A stretch of DNA of 64,000 nucleotides. Origin: Xanthomonas arboricola (lineage in GTDB: Bacteria > Pseudomonadota > Gammaproteobacteria > Xanthomonadales > Xanthomonadaceae). This document shows, piece after piece, positions 44,168 through 54,404 of the stretch (the stretch's first letter is position 1; the number at the start of each line of letters is the position of its first letter). The notes beneath the pieces are model-generated. The model was not told the DNA's origin. It saw nothing but the letters and a program-made list of their open reading frames with translations, and did not search any database. Position numbers and translations under genes: made by a program. The stretch spans positions 248,001 through 312,000 of the forward strand of contig NZ_MIGY01000002.1 of NCBI RefSeq assembly GCF_002940665.1. Direction: 5' to 3'.

Positions 44168-44692
44168 CCGATCTGCAGGCCGGTCATCGGCTGCAAGAGC
44201 GCACCGACCCGGCATGCGAACCGTGTGTCGCCTGCGGCGCAGCGATCGCTTGGCCCCAACCCTTGCGCTCAGCTCTATGCACAGAGGCCGGCGAGGTCCG
44301 CACTTCAGGCGACGTGCCTGCATCGGTGGTGCGACAGACAGTCACCAGAGCCCGTCCGAGATAGCCGATGACGCTGCGGCGCGTGTCAAAACGTCAGCGC
44401 CGCGTCAGCCTGTGCTCGGAGGCCAAACGGATGCTGTTGCCATGTGTTGGGACTGGCCATTGGGCACCAGTCGTACCCGATATCGTGCACCAGCAATCGT
44501 CCGGCTGCGACGCGCGCGTGTGACCCGAAGCTGCATCTCGACGCAACAACCGGTCTGTCCGGGCATCAATCGGCCCTATCACTCTTGGCTTTTGCGTGAC
44601 GTGATTGCACACTCGAAGGACCGTGGTGACGGTCGGCGTTGGGCCGGCCGCGCCGATGCGGCCGGCGGATTCCGGTCGTCGGAGAGCCTTGA
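44168..44692. other. Gap between petC and sspA
   Basis: 525 bases with no convincing gene. Open frames across it lack family features and typical codon bias. A short inverted repeat (TGACCG near 44166 and CGGTCA near 44182) may end petABC transcription. The sspA promoter should be in the last 100 bases, but I could not choose among weak candidates. Confidence 0.4.
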
Positions 44693-45328
44693 ATGGCGAC
44701 GAGTGTGCGTATGCGGAATACCTTGACTTTGTTTTCGTCCAACGACGACGTGTTGTGCCACCGGGTCCGTTTGGTCCTGGCGGCGAAAGGGGTGACCTAC
44801 GACCTGGTGCCGGTCGACCCGCAAAATCCCCCGGAAGATCTGATCGATCTCAATCCCTATCATTCGGTTCCGACCCTGGTCGAACGCGACTTGGTGTTGT
44901 ACGCCGCATCGGTGGTCAGCGAATACCTGGACGAGCGCTATCCGCATCCGCCGTTGATGCCGGTCGATCCGCTCTCGCGCGCACGTCTGCGTCTGGCAAT
45001 GCTGCGGATCGAACACGACTGGGTGCCACAGGTGCAGGCCATCCAGCTTGGCAACAAGACCCAGGCCGAGGCCGGCCGCAAGCGTTTGAAAGAACTGCTG
45101 ACCGCGTCGGTGCCGCTGTTCAAGGCCAGCAAGTTCTTCCTCAATCCGGAAATGAGTCTGGCCGATTGCGCGATGGCGCCGATCATCTGGCGACTGGACG
45201 CGTTGGAGATCGGTCTGCCCAAGGATGGCAAGGCGATCGAAGACTACGGCAACCGGATCTTCCGCAATCCCGGCTTCATCCGCAGCCTGACCGATCAGGA
45301 AAAGAAACTGCGCGACCTGCCGGGCTGA
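44693..45328 (+). CDS. sspA: Stringent starvation protein A
   Basis: A 211-residue GST-fold protein that binds RNA polymerase and acts in starvation and acid response in other bacteria. Features: NTLTLFSSNDDVLCHRVRLVLAAKGVTYDL, NPYHSVPTLVERDLVLYAASVVSEYLDERYPHPPLMP (cis-Pro region) and LNPEMSLADCAMAPIIWRLDALEIGLP. Catalytic GST residues are not expected. It is followed by sspB, an order conserved in gammaproteobacteria. Confidence 0.95.
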   Translation: MATSVRMRNTLTLFSSNDDVLCHRVRLVLAAKGVTYDLVPVDPQNPPEDLIDLNPYHSVPTLVERDLVLYAASVVSEYLDERYPHPPLMPVDPLSRARLRLAMLRIEHDWVPQVQAIQLGNKTQAEAGRKRLKELLTASVPLFKASKFFLNPEMSLADCAMAPIIWRLDALEIGLPKDGKAIEDYGNRIFRNPGFIRSLTDQEKKLRDLPG

Positions 45329-45406
45329 TGCGACGGCTGTATGCCAACAGACCGACGCCCCATCGCGCAGCCGCCGCTGCGGGCCGTGTGCGGGTAAAAT
45401 GACGTC

Positions 45407-45850
45407 ATGAGCGAAGATTTCCCCCGCATGACCAGCCATCGCCCGTACCTGCTGCGGGCCTTGGTCGAATGGATCAACGACAACGGCATGACGCCGCACG
45501 TTCTGGTGGACGCTGGGCTGCCCGGCGTGCAGGTGCCTGCCAGTGCCATCAAGGACGGCCGCGTGGTCCTGAACATCGCCGAGCGCGCGGTGGTCGGGCT
45601 GCAGGTCGACAACGACAGCGTGCAGTTCACCGCACGCTTTGGCGGCGTTAGCTATCCGGTGATGGTGCCGATGGCCGCCGTCCTGGCGGTGTATGCACGC
45701 GAAACCGGGCAGGGCATGGCCTTGCCGGACGATATCCCCGGCACCAGTACCGAGCCGCCGGATCCTGGCGCACCGCCGCCGCCGAGCGCGTCTACGCCTG
45801 ACGATCCGCCGAGCGCGGGCAAGCGTCCGCATCTGCGCGTGGTCAAGTAA
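45407..45850 (+). CDS. sspB: ClpXP protease specificity-enhancing factor SspB
   Basis: A 147-residue adaptor that delivers ssrA-tagged proteins to ClpXP. The N-terminal domain has RPYLLRALVEWINDNGMTPHVLVDA, then VVLNIAERAVVGLQVDNDSVQFTARFGGVSYPVMVPMAAVLAVYARETGQGM. A disordered Pro/Ser-rich linker leads to the C-terminal RPHLRVVK, the ClpX-binding tail. A start at ATG 45428 (MTSHRPYLL) is also possible. It lies 78 bases after sspA. Confidence 0.95.
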   Translation: MSEDFPRMTSHRPYLLRALVEWINDNGMTPHVLVDAGLPGVQVPASAIKDGRVVLNIAERAVVGLQVDNDSVQFTARFGGVSYPVMVPMAAVLAVYARETGQGMALPDDIPGTSTEPPDPGAPPPPSASTPDDPPSAGKRPHLRVVK

Positions 45851-45859
45851 CTGCACAAG

Positions 45860-45880
45860 CGGACGCGTACTGCGCGTCCG
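45860..45880 (+). terminator. Hairpin after sspB
   Basis: CGGACGCG (45860-45867) and its exact complement CGCGTCCG (45873-45880) flank a five-base loop, starting 10 bases after the sspB stop. There is no T-run, so it is a hairpin-type or bidirectional terminator candidate facing the convergent gene at 46057. Confidence 0.5.
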
Positions 45881-46056
45881 TCCGGTGTTGGCGTGTAGGT
45901 GCGCCGGGTGCACGGCACGTGCATTTTTCCACCACAACAGGCCGTTGCATGTGCTGCATCGGCGTGGTGGATGCGCGGCATCGACGCTGGCCTCCGGTCG
46001 CACGGCACTGCATGCAGGTCAGGTGCCTGCAGACGCACACATCGATCCAGTCGCGG

Positions 46057-46401
46057 TCAGTTCAGGCGCTGATGGTCCGGGCTCAACGGCGTCACCGTGG
46101 CCACCTGCGGTCCGGTGAAGGCGATCAATTGATCGCCGCGCAGCACCAGGCGGCCGCTATGGCGGTCGATGCCATCGTGGGAATACTCGAACCGGAACGT
46201 CCGCTCGAAGCCCAGCCAGCCATTGGGCTTGCGGCAGATGCGGATGTTGGTGGAATGCACGCTCTGATCCAGCCATTGCACATCGGCGGCGCGGCAGGCA
46301 TTGCGGCCGAGGATATCGGCACGTTCGGCCGCCGCGCGCGAGGAGTTCCAGAACGCGTACAGCGCGGCGCCGGCAATCATGAAGAGAATAAGGCTGGGCA
46401 T
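46057..46401 (-). CDS. DUF3301 protein
   Basis: A 114-residue single-pass membrane protein. The start is ATG 46401 (MPSLILFMIAGAALYAFWNSSRAAAERA), giving one N-terminal helix. The soluble part has GRNACRAADVQWLDQSVHSTNIRICRKPNGWLGFERTFRFEYSHDGIDRHSGRLVLRGDQLIAF, the full DUF3301 pattern. The function is unknown. It is convergent with sspB and divergent from the helicase gene. Confidence 0.87.
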   Translation of the reverse strand: MPSLILFMIAGAALYAFWNSSRAAAERADILGRNACRAADVQWLDQSVHSTNIRICRKPNGWLGFERTFRFEYSHDGIDRHSGRLVLRGDQLIAFTGPQVATVTPLSPDHQRLN

Positions 46402-46751
46402 GGCGCCAATGTGCCATGGCCTGCGGCCGATCGACAATCGTCACGCCGGGCCGCAGCGTTGCGTTGATGGCTGGTGAGTGGTGCGCTGATGCGCCGGCCA
46501 GCCTCCGCCGCTCGTGCAGCAGCCACTGGCCGTACCGCCAATGGCTGTCACCACGTCGCGCGCGCGCCCGCCGGCGCGCCGGATGCGCCCGGCTTGGCCG
46601 CTGTGCAGTCAGGCCGGCAGTCGCTTTAACCATTCACCGCCAATCCCGCGGTTGGCTTGTGTCGGGCGCAGCGCAACCCCATCCACTGGACTTGGCCCCG
46701 TTGAATCCATACGCCGCTCCTGGCCTGGCATCGCGGCCTGCGGCATCGCCT
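46402..46751. other. Divergent gap before the helicase gene
   Basis: 350 bases between the DUF3301 and helicase genes. The helicase frame is open throughout, and a TTG at 46701 is a possible earlier start, but the translation here lacks similarity to the helicase family. A run of alternating CG (CGCGCGCGCCCGCCGGCGCG) lies near 46558-46577. No operator recognised. Confidence 0.4.
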
Positions 46752-49700
46752 ATGCATCCTGTCCTGAAGCAGTTCCATCCTGTCGTGGCTGCGTGGTTTG
46801 CGCAGACCTTCGCTGCGCCCACACCGGCGCAGATTGCCGCGTGGCCTGCGATCCAGGCCGGACGCCATACGCTGGTGGCCGCGCCGACCGGATCGGGCAA
46901 GACGCTGACTGCGTTCTTCGCGGCCATCGATGGCTTGATCCGCGATGGCCTGGCCAGCGGCGGCATGTTGCCGGACGAAACCCGTGTGGTGTACGTCTCG
47001 CCGCTGAAGGCGCTGTCCAACGACATCCACCTCAATCTGGATGCGCCGTTGCAGGGCATCCGCACGGCCCTGGTCGCGAACGGCTTGCCGGACGTTGCGG
47101 TGCGCACGGCGGTGCGCACCGGCGACACCCCGCAGCGTGAGCGGGCACAGGCGCGCCGCACGCCGCCGCACATCCTGGTGACCACGCCGGAGTCTCTGTA
47201 CGTGCTGCTGGGCTCTGCGTCCGGGCGCAACGCGCTGCGGCATGTGCGCACCGTCATCGTCGATGAGATCCATGCGGTGGCAGCGGACAAACGCGGCAGT
47301 CATCTGGCGCTGACCCTGGAGCGATTGCAGCGGCTGGCCGAGCGCCCGATCACGCGCGTCGGGCTGTCGGCCACGCAGAAGCCGATCGAGACCGTGGCGC
47401 AGTTCCTGGTCGGGGCGGGCGATGCCGGCCAGCCGCCGCAGTGCGAGATCGTCGATATCGGCTATACCCGCAGGCGCGATCTGGCACTGGCCTTGCCGCC
47501 GACGCCGCTGAGCGTGGTGATGTCCAACGATCAGTGGCTGCAGGTGTATGCCGATGTCGCCACGCTCGCGCAGCAGCACCGCACCACGCTGGTGTTCGTC
47601 AACACCCGGCGCATGGCCGAGCGCGCTGCACGCCATCTAGGCGATCTGCTCGGCAAGCAGCGCGTCGCCGCGCACCACGGCAGCCTCTCGCGCGAAACGC
47701 GTCTGCTGGCCGAGCAGCGACTCAAGGCCGGCGACCTCACCGTGCTGGTGGCCACCGCATCGCTGGAACTCGGCCTGGATATCGGCGATGTGGACCTGGT
47801 CTGCCAGCTCGGTTCGCCGCGTTCGATCGCCACCTTCCTGCAGCGTGCCGGACGGTCCGGGCATGCGGTCGGCGGCACGCCGAAGGCGCGCTTGTTTCCG
47901 CAGACCCGCGACGAGCTGGTCGAATGCGCCGCCTTGCTGGACAGCGTGCGCCGCGGTGAGCTGGACGCCTTGCGTATTCCGCTGGCGCCGATCGATGTGC
48001 TTGCACAACAGATCGTGGCCGAGGCCGCGTGCGAGGACTGGGACGAAGACGCGCTGTTCGCCTTGGTGCGTCGCGCCTGGCCGTTCGCGCAGCTGAGCCG
48101 CGCGAGCTTCGATGACGTGGTGCGCATGTTGTGCGACGGCTTCAGCACACGGCTCGGACCGCGTGCAGGCTACCTGCATCGCGATGCGGTGCATCGGCGC
48201 CTGCATGCGCGCCGCGGCGCACGCATGACTGCGCTGACCTCCGGCGGCACCATTCCCGAAACCGGCGACTACAGCGTGGTGCTGGAGCCGCAGGCCGAAA
48301 AGATCGGCACGGTGAACGAGGATTTTGCGGTCGAAAGTCTTACCGGCGACGTGTTTCAGCTCGGCAATGCCAGCTACCGCATCCTGCGCGTGGATGCCGG
48401 GCGGGTGCGCGTGGAAGACGCCAAGGGCGCGCCGCCGAACATCCCGTTCTGGCTGGGCGAGGCGCCCGGCCGCAGCGACGAATTGTCGGCGGCGGTGTCG
48501 CGTCTGCGCGGCGAGATTGCGGTGCGGCTGGACAGCCCGCCCCATCAGGCCGCCTGCGACTGGCTGCACACCGTGCTGGATCTCTCGGTGGAAGCGGCAC
48601 GCCAGCTTGTCGATTATCTCGCCCATGCCTGCACCGCGCTGGGCGCGATGCCCACCCAGCAATGCCTGGTGATGGAGCGCTTCTTCGATGCCAGCGGCGG
48701 CACCCAGCTGGTGATCCACTCGCCCTACGGCAGCCGCATCAACCGCGCCTGGGGACTGGCGTTGCGCAAGCGCTTCTGCCGCACCTTCAACTTCGAACTG
48801 CAGGCCGCCGCGACCGAGGATGCGATCGTGTTGTCGCTGTCCACCAGTCATAGTTTTGCCCTGGCGGAGGTGGCGCGCTATCTGCACTCGTCATCGGCCG
48901 AGCAGGTATTGATCCAGGCCTTGCTGGATGCGCCGCTGTTCGGCGTGCGCTGGCGCTGGAATGCGACCAATGCGATGGCGCTGCCGCGCTTTGCCGGTGG
49001 CAACAAGGTCGCGCCGCAACTGCAACGGATGAAATCGGAGGATCTGCTGGCGACCGTGTTCCCCGATCAGGTCGCCTGTGCGGAGAACCTGGTCGGCGAG
49101 CGCGAGGTGCCGGACCATCCGTTGGTGGCGCAGACGCTGGAAGACTGCCTGCATCAGTCCATGGACAGCGAGGGCTGGCTGCAGGTGCTGCGCGGGCTGG
49201 AGTCGGGGGCGATCACGTTGGTGGCGCGCGATCTGGCGGCACCGTCGCCGCTGGCGGCCGAAGCCTTGAATGCGCGGCCGTATGCATTCCTGGACGACGC
49301 ACCGCTGGAAGAGCGCCGCACCCAGGCCGTGCAAAGCCGTCGCTACACCCCGCAGAGCAGCGACGACCTGGGGCAGCTCGATCCCGAGGCCATCGCCTCG
49401 GTGCGCGAGCAGGCCTGGCCGCAGCCGCGCGATGCCGAAGAAATGCACGAAGCATTGGTCGGGCTCGGCGTGCTTCCCGTCGGCGAAGCGAGCGACGCGC
49501 AATGGCAGGCCTGGCTGGCTGCGCTCGCAGGCGATGGGCGTGCCAGTTGTCTTGCGTTCGACGGTGTGCCCGCGCTGTGGATCAGTGCCGAGCGCATCGA
49601 CTGGTTTGTGCCGCTGTATCCGCACGCCGTTGCGCTACCGCCGCTACGGGCGCCGGCAGATTGCCGCGTTGCCGACTGGCAGCGCGAGTGGGCCGTGCGC

Positions 49701-51144
49701 GAGCTGCTGCGCGGTCGCCTGTCTGCGGTCGGTCCGGCGCAGGTGCCGGCCCTGGCCGGCGCATTGCGCCTACCAGAGGCCGAGATCGTGCTTGCCCTGG
49801 CCGCCCTGCAGCGCGAGGGCTATGTCATGGCCGGCCACTTCAGCGCGCAGGCGCCGTCGGAAGAGTGGTGCGAACGCCATCTGTTGGCGCGCATCCATCG
49901 CTACACCTTGGGACGGTTGCGCCGCGAGATCGAGCCGGTGGCGCAACGCGATTACGCGCGGTTCCTGTTCGAATGGCAGCACCTCGACAGCGCCAGCCGG
50001 GTGGCAGGGCCGGACGCATTGGCCGGCGTGGTCGGGCAGCTGGAAGGCTTCGAAGCGCCTGCCGTGCTGTGGGAGAGCGAGCTGCTGCCGGCCCGCGTGC
50101 GCGATTATCAACCGGCCTGGCTGGACGAGCTGTGCACCGCCGGGCGCAGCGTGTGGGCACGGCTGCGGCCCGGTGGTGGCCGCAGTGGCGCCGCGCTGCG
50201 CGGCACACCGATCGTGTTGCTGCCGCGTCGCGAGGCGCAGCGCTGGAGCAGCCTGGCACGCGATGCCGACGACGCGCCATTGGGCTCGCGCGCGCAACGG
50301 GTGTCGGAGGTCCTGCAGCAACAAGGCGCCTTGTTCTTCGACGAGATTGCCGATGCGGCCCGCCTGATGAGCACCGAACTGGAAGATGCCCTGAGCGAAC
50401 TGGTGATGCGCGGGCGCGCGCATTGCGACAGTTATGCCGGGCTGCGCGCACTGCTGGTGCCGGCTTCCAAGCGGCCTTCGGCGCTGTCGCGCCACCGGCG
50501 CCGCGCCAGTTCGCTGGGCATTCGCGATGCCGGACGCTGGGCGCCGGTGCGCGCGCTGCCGGAACTGCCGCTGGCCGAAGCCGGCGAGCGCCACCAGGAC
50601 ATGCTCGAACATGTGGCGCACACCCTGTTGCGTCGCTACGGCGTGGTCTGTTGGCGGCTGCTGGAGCGCGAGCCGGCGTGGTTGCCACCGTGGCGCGAAT
50701 TGCTGCGCATGTATCAACGCCTGGAAGCGCGCGGTGAGATCCGTGGCGGGCGTTTCATCGCCGGGCTGTCCGGCGAGCAATTTGCGTTGCCGGATGCGAT
50801 CGCGGCCCTACGCCGCGCGCGCGCAAGCCTTGCCGCAGCAGTGGGTGTGCGTGAGTGCGAGCGACCCCAGCAATCTGTTGGGCAGCGTCCTGCCGGGCGA
50901 GCGTGTCGCGCGCGTGCCAGGCAATCGCGTGGCATATCTCGATGGCCTGCCGATGGCGGTGTGGGTGGCAGATCGCTTCCAGCCGCTGCAGGAACTGAGC
51001 AGCGAGCAGGCCGAGCAGGCCTTGCGCCTGCTGCAACGTGGGCCGGGCGCCGCCGAGCAGACGCCGATGGAGCAATGGCTGGCTCAGTCGCCCGGCAGCA
51101 CCGCGCGCGTGCCGGCCGCACGCGGAAGCGGGCGTGACAGATAG
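46752..51144 (+). CDS. lhr: Lhr-family DEAD/H-box DNA helicase, frameshifted near the C-terminus
   Basis: A long helicase of the Lhr group, about 1,460 residues. The ATG at 46752 gives [37 protein letters not shown]. Walker A is [13 protein letters not shown] near residue 44, motif II is VDEIHAV, SATQKP is motif III, and domain 2 has [13 protein letters not shown] and [12 protein letters not shown]. The long winged-helix and DUF1998-like C-terminal region follows. At 50814-50824 a (CG)5C tract breaks the frame. Before it the frame reads [21 protein letters not shown]; after it the expected [24 protein letters not shown] appears one frame later and runs to 51144. Without correction the frame ends at 51137 with an unrelated tail. 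A two-base change restores it. Confidence 0.85.
50814..50824 (+). other. CG dinucleotide tract at the helicase frameshift
   Basis: Five CG units plus C. Adding one CG unit would join the two halves of the conserved C-terminus ([20 protein letters not shown]). It can be a slippage site in the cell, a recent inactivating mutation or a sequencing error; sequence alone cannot separate these. Confidence 0.7.
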
Positions 51145-51704
51145 CGGCTATCGGGAACGACCCAGCGCCATGGCGCATCCATCGCCTTGCGGATTCCGAT
51201 GCGCGGCGTTGCCAGCGGCTCGGGTGGCGGCGGCAGGCCGTCGTCCTCGATCCACAGGCGTGCGCTTGCGTCGGTCAGGTCCAGCCCGTTGTCCGTCGCG
51301 CTCACCCCGAATGCCTGGGCCAGGCGACCGGGACCGGTGGTCAAGGTTCTAAGCGGGGCGGCGTTGCGCGCGGCCTGCATGGAGGCGATTCCGGCCAGCG
51401 GTTCGAGCGCACGGATCAGTACGGCGTGCCCGGGCGCACCGCCGCATACCGCGTTGATCGCCCAATGCATGCCGTAGATGAAATACACATACAGATGCCC
51501 CGGCGCGCCGAACATCACCTGCGTGCGTGGGGTCATGCCGCGAAACGAATGCGCGGCCGGATCTTCGCTGCCGCAATACGCCTCGACCTCGGTGATGCGG
51601 CCGCGGCGTCCGTCTGCGCTGACCAATAGCTTGTTGAGCAAGCGCGGCGCGACCTGGCGGGCATCGTGTGCATAGAAGTTGCGTGGGAGCGGCTGTGGCG
51701 ACAT
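51084..51704 (-). CDS. mpg: 3-methyladenine DNA glycosylase (AAG/Mpg family)
   Basis: A 206-residue base-excision repair enzyme of the eukaryotic-like AAG fold. Features: [40 protein letters not shown] with the catalytic Glu in [27 protein letters not shown], and [14 protein letters not shown]. It converges on the helicase gene and overlaps its 3' end by 61 bases. The length is normal. Confidence 0.94.
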   Translation of the reverse strand: MSPQPLPRNFYAHDARQVAPRLLNKLLVSADGRRGRITEVEAYCGSEDPAAHSFRGMTPRTQVMFGAPGHLYVYFIYGMHWAINAVCGGAPGHAVLIRALEPLAGIASMQAARNAAPLRTLTTGPGRLAQAFGVSATDNGLDLTDASARLWIEDDGLPPPPEPLATPRIGIRKAMDAPWRWVVPDSRYLSRPLPRAAGTRAVLPGD

Positions 51705-52005
51705 ACGCCAAGCCTAACGGCGCAGTCGTGATGTCGCTGCGGACTGAACCGGACAACGGCGAAGCTAAGGGTAGGGATTTTCCGAGTGCGAGACCGTACT
51801 AGCGCATGACCGGTCACAAAAGCGCATATCCGTCGAGGTGAATACGCGTCCAGGCGGCGTTTGCATCTCAAGCACGTTGTGGCGTCGCCGATAGCCATTA
51901 ACGATTAGTTAGACAAGCCGCATCGCAGTGTGCGGCACCCGTATCGCGCCACCGGGCGACCCTGCAACGAAGGTTGCGCACGCACCATCTTCAAGAGAAC
52001 TCCCA
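51705..52005. other. Control region between mpg and the chemoreceptor gene
   Basis: 301 bases, divergent. It contains the sigma-28-type promoter reported separately and no gene. The leader of the chemoreceptor message would be about 100 bases. Confidence 0.5.
51868..51894 (+). promoter_or_regulatory. Sigma-28 (FliA)-type promoter of the chemoreceptor gene
   Basis: TCAAGCAC (51868-51875) and GCCGATAG (51887-51894) are separated by exactly 11 bases. The FliA consensus is TAAAGTTT-N11-GCCGATAA. The -10 part differs by one base and the spacing is exact. The -35 part is weaker (three mismatches in the first four to six positions). The position 112 bases before the MCP start fits the flagellar/chemotaxis regulon. 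Confidence 0.6.
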
Positions 52006-53664
52006 ATGTTAGGCAACTTCAGAATCGGAACCAGGCTGATCTTGGCGTTCCTGGTCGTCTCGGCGATCGGCGCATGCATCGGGTGGGTGGGCTATTCCAA
52101 CTCCGGTCGCATCAGCGACCTGTCGACTTCGCTTTACGAGCGCGAGTTGCTCGGCTTGTCGAACGTGAAGGAGGCCAATATCAACCTCATCTACGTCGGC
52201 CGCGCACGCGCCAACCTGTTGTTGGCCAGCAGCGCCGAAGAACGTCAGTCGCATTTGCAGAGCATCGACAAGTACACCGCCAAGGTGGTCGATTACATGA
52301 CGCGTGCGCGCCCCAGCTTCCAGACCGAAGAGGGCAGGAACAAGCTGGCGCAGTTCGACCGCGCCTGGCAGAAATATCTGGAAGAGCGCGGCCGCTTCCT
52401 CGATGCCGCCAACCGTGAAGCCTTGCGCGACGCCAATCCGGAACTGACCGCGCTGTCACGTGCGGTACGCGCCAGCTCCGATGAAGTCGACAGCCTGATG
52501 ACCGATCTCAGTGGCCTGCGCGAGCGCAGCGCCGCCTCGGCAAATGCCGAAGCCGGCAGCATCCATGCGCACAGCTCGAGGCTGCTGATCGCCATCATCT
52601 GCGGCGGCGTGTTGCTCGGCGCGATTCTTGGCGTGGTGATCAGCCGTAGCGTCACCGGCCCGATCCGCCGCGCAGTGGCGGTGGCCAATGGCCTGTCCGA
52701 AGGTGATCTGACCATGCGCATCGACGTGCATGGCCGCGATGAGACCGCTCAGCTGCTGGAGGCGATGCGCACCATGGTGCAGAAGCTGTCGCAGGTGGTG
52801 GGCGAGGTCAACACCAGCGCCGAAACGCTGGCCAGCGCGTCGGAAGAAGTCAGCGCCACCGCGCAGTCGTTGTCGCAGGCCGCCAGCGAACAGGCCGCAG
52901 GTGTGGAAGAGACCAGCGCCTCGCTGGAACAGATGACCGCATCGATCAGCCAGAACACCGAAAATGCCCGCATCACCGACGGCATGGCTACGCAAGCCGC
53001 GAAGGAAACCATCGAAGGCGGCGAGGCCGTGGTCGCCACCACGCAGGCGATGAAACAGATCGCGCACAAGATCGGCATCATCGACGACATCGCGTATCAG
53101 ACAAATCTGCTCGCGCTCAATGCGGCGATCGAAGCGGCGCGCGCCGGCGAACATGGCAAGGGCTTTGCCGTGGTGGCGGCCGAGGTGCGCAAGCTGGCCG
53201 AACGCAGTCAGGTGGCAGCGCAGGAGATCGGCGAGGTGGCCAGTTCCAGCGTCGAACTGGCCGATCGCGCCGGCCGTTTGCTCGATACCATCGTGCCCAG
53301 CATCAAGCGCACTTCGGACCTGGTACAGGAAATTTCTGCCGCCTCCGAAGAGCAATCCTCCGGCGTGAGCCAGATCAATTCGGCGGTGGTGCAGCTGAGT
53401 CAGACCACCCAGCAGAACGCCAGCGCGTCGGAGGAACTGGCCGCTACCGCCGAGGAAATGAGCGCGCAGGCCGAGCAGCTGCAGCAGAGCATGGCGTTCT
53501 TCCGCCTGGGCGGGCAGGGGCCTGCAAGCACGCCGCCCAAGCGTGGCAAGGTGGCTGTTGCACGCCCGGCAGGGGCGCTCGGTCCGCGCGTCTGGCGCAG
53601 CCCCGCGACGCCCGCGTACGCGATGTCCGAGGGCCCGGACGAAGGCCAATTCGCCAGCTTCTGA
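52006..53664 (+). CDS. Methyl-accepting chemotaxis protein
   Basis: A 552-residue chemoreceptor. Start ATG 52006 gives [30 protein letters not shown] with helix TM1. A four-helix-bundle periplasmic sensor (about residues 30-185) is followed by TM2 ([24 protein letters not shown], about 190-212) and a HAMP domain. The signalling hairpin tip is [46 protein letters not shown], near residue 350-395. No pentapeptide for CheR was recognised at the C-terminus (EGQFASF). The ligand is unknown. It is followed 11 bases later by cheW, probably as one operon. Confidence 0.95.
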   Translation: MLGNFRIGTRLILAFLVVSAIGACIGWVGYSNSGRISDLSTSLYERELLGLSNVKEANINLIYVGRARANLLLASSAEERQSHLQSIDKYTAKVVDYMTRARPSFQTEEGRNKLAQFDRAWQKYLEERGRFLDAANREALRDANPELTALSRAVRASSDEVDSLMTDLSGLRERSAASANAEAGSIHAHSSRLLIAIICGGVLLGAILGVVISRSVTGPIRRAVAVANGLSEGDLTMRIDVHGRDETAQLLEAMRTMVQKLSQVVGEVNTSAETLASASEEVSATAQSLSQAASEQAAGVEETSASLEQMTASISQNTENARITDGMATQAAKETIEGGEAVVATTQAMKQIAHKIGIIDDIAYQTNLLALNAAIEAARAGEHGKGFAVVAAEVRKLAERSQVAAQEIGEVASSSVELADRAGRLLDTIVPSIKRTSDLVQEISAASEEQSSGVSQINSAVVQLSQTTQQNASASEELAATAEEMSAQAEQLQQSMAFFRLGGQGPASTPPKRGKVAVARPAGALGPRVWRSPATPAYAMSEGPDEGQFASF

Positions 53665-53675
53665 GAGACCGATCG

Positions 53676-54185
53676 ATGACCGCACAGACCCCCGAAGCGA
53701 TGCCTGGCGACGCCGATGCGGCAGCCCAGTATCTGACCTTCCAGCTGAATGCCGAAACCTTCGCCATCAGCATTCTTGGCATTCGCGAAATCATCCAGTA
53801 CCGCGCACCCACGCCGGTACCATCGATGCCGGCCTGCGTGCGCGGCGTGATCAATCTGCGCGGCGCGGTGGTGCCGGTGGTGGATCTGCAATCGCGGCTG
53901 GGACGCGCCGACAGTGCGATCGGCAAACGCAGTTGCATCGTGATCCTGGCCACCGAGCAGGCACAGGGGCCGCAGGTGATCGGGGTGCTGGTCGATGCGG
54001 TCAACGCAGTGATCGAACTGGCCGATCAGGACATCGAAGCGGCGCCTTCGTTCGGCACGCATATCCGCCGCGACCTGCTGCGCGGCATGGGCAAGGTGGG
54101 CGAGCGCTTCGTGGTGCTGCTGGACATGGTGCAGGTGCTGCAGGTGGATGAAATCGCCGGCAACACCGATGCCTTGGCGGCCTGA
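53676..54185 (+). CDS. cheW: Chemotaxis coupling protein CheW
   Basis: A 169-residue scaffold linking receptors and the CheA kinase. Features: AAAQYLTFQLNAETFAISILGIREIIQYRAPTPVPSMPACVRGVINLRGAVVPVVDLQSRLG, the complete CheW beta fold start, and IGVLVDAVNAVIELADQDIEAAPSFGTHIRRDLLRGMGKVGERFVVLLDMVQVL at the end. Its length is normal. It follows the chemoreceptor gene directly. Confidence 0.96.
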   Translation: MTAQTPEAMPGDADAAAQYLTFQLNAETFAISILGIREIIQYRAPTPVPSMPACVRGVINLRGAVVPVVDLQSRLGRADSAIGKRSCIVILATEQAQGPQVIGVLVDAVNAVIELADQDIEAAPSFGTHIRRDLLRGMGKVGERFVVLLDMVQVLQVDEIAGNTDALAA

Positions 54186-54404
54186 GTCTGGCCAAGCGCA
54201 GCTGACAACGCGACGGCCCACCGGCGTGACGGCTGCGCTGCACGCGTCAGCCACTCAAACGCACGCTGCGGGTATGCCGGACATGCTCCGGAAGCGCAAC
54301 GGCCGCAGCCGTATACAGGCATCGACCGCACTGGCCGAGGCCGGAGATCGCGTCGCTCAACGCCCTGGTGATCGGCCTCGCCAGAGCTGAGCGTGATGCA
54401 ACAT

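Noticed and set aside
44214-44726. 170-residue open frame between petC and sspA
   Set aside because: Composition is Arg/Ser-rich without domain features, overlaps the sspA start in another frame, and lacks a ribosome-binding site.
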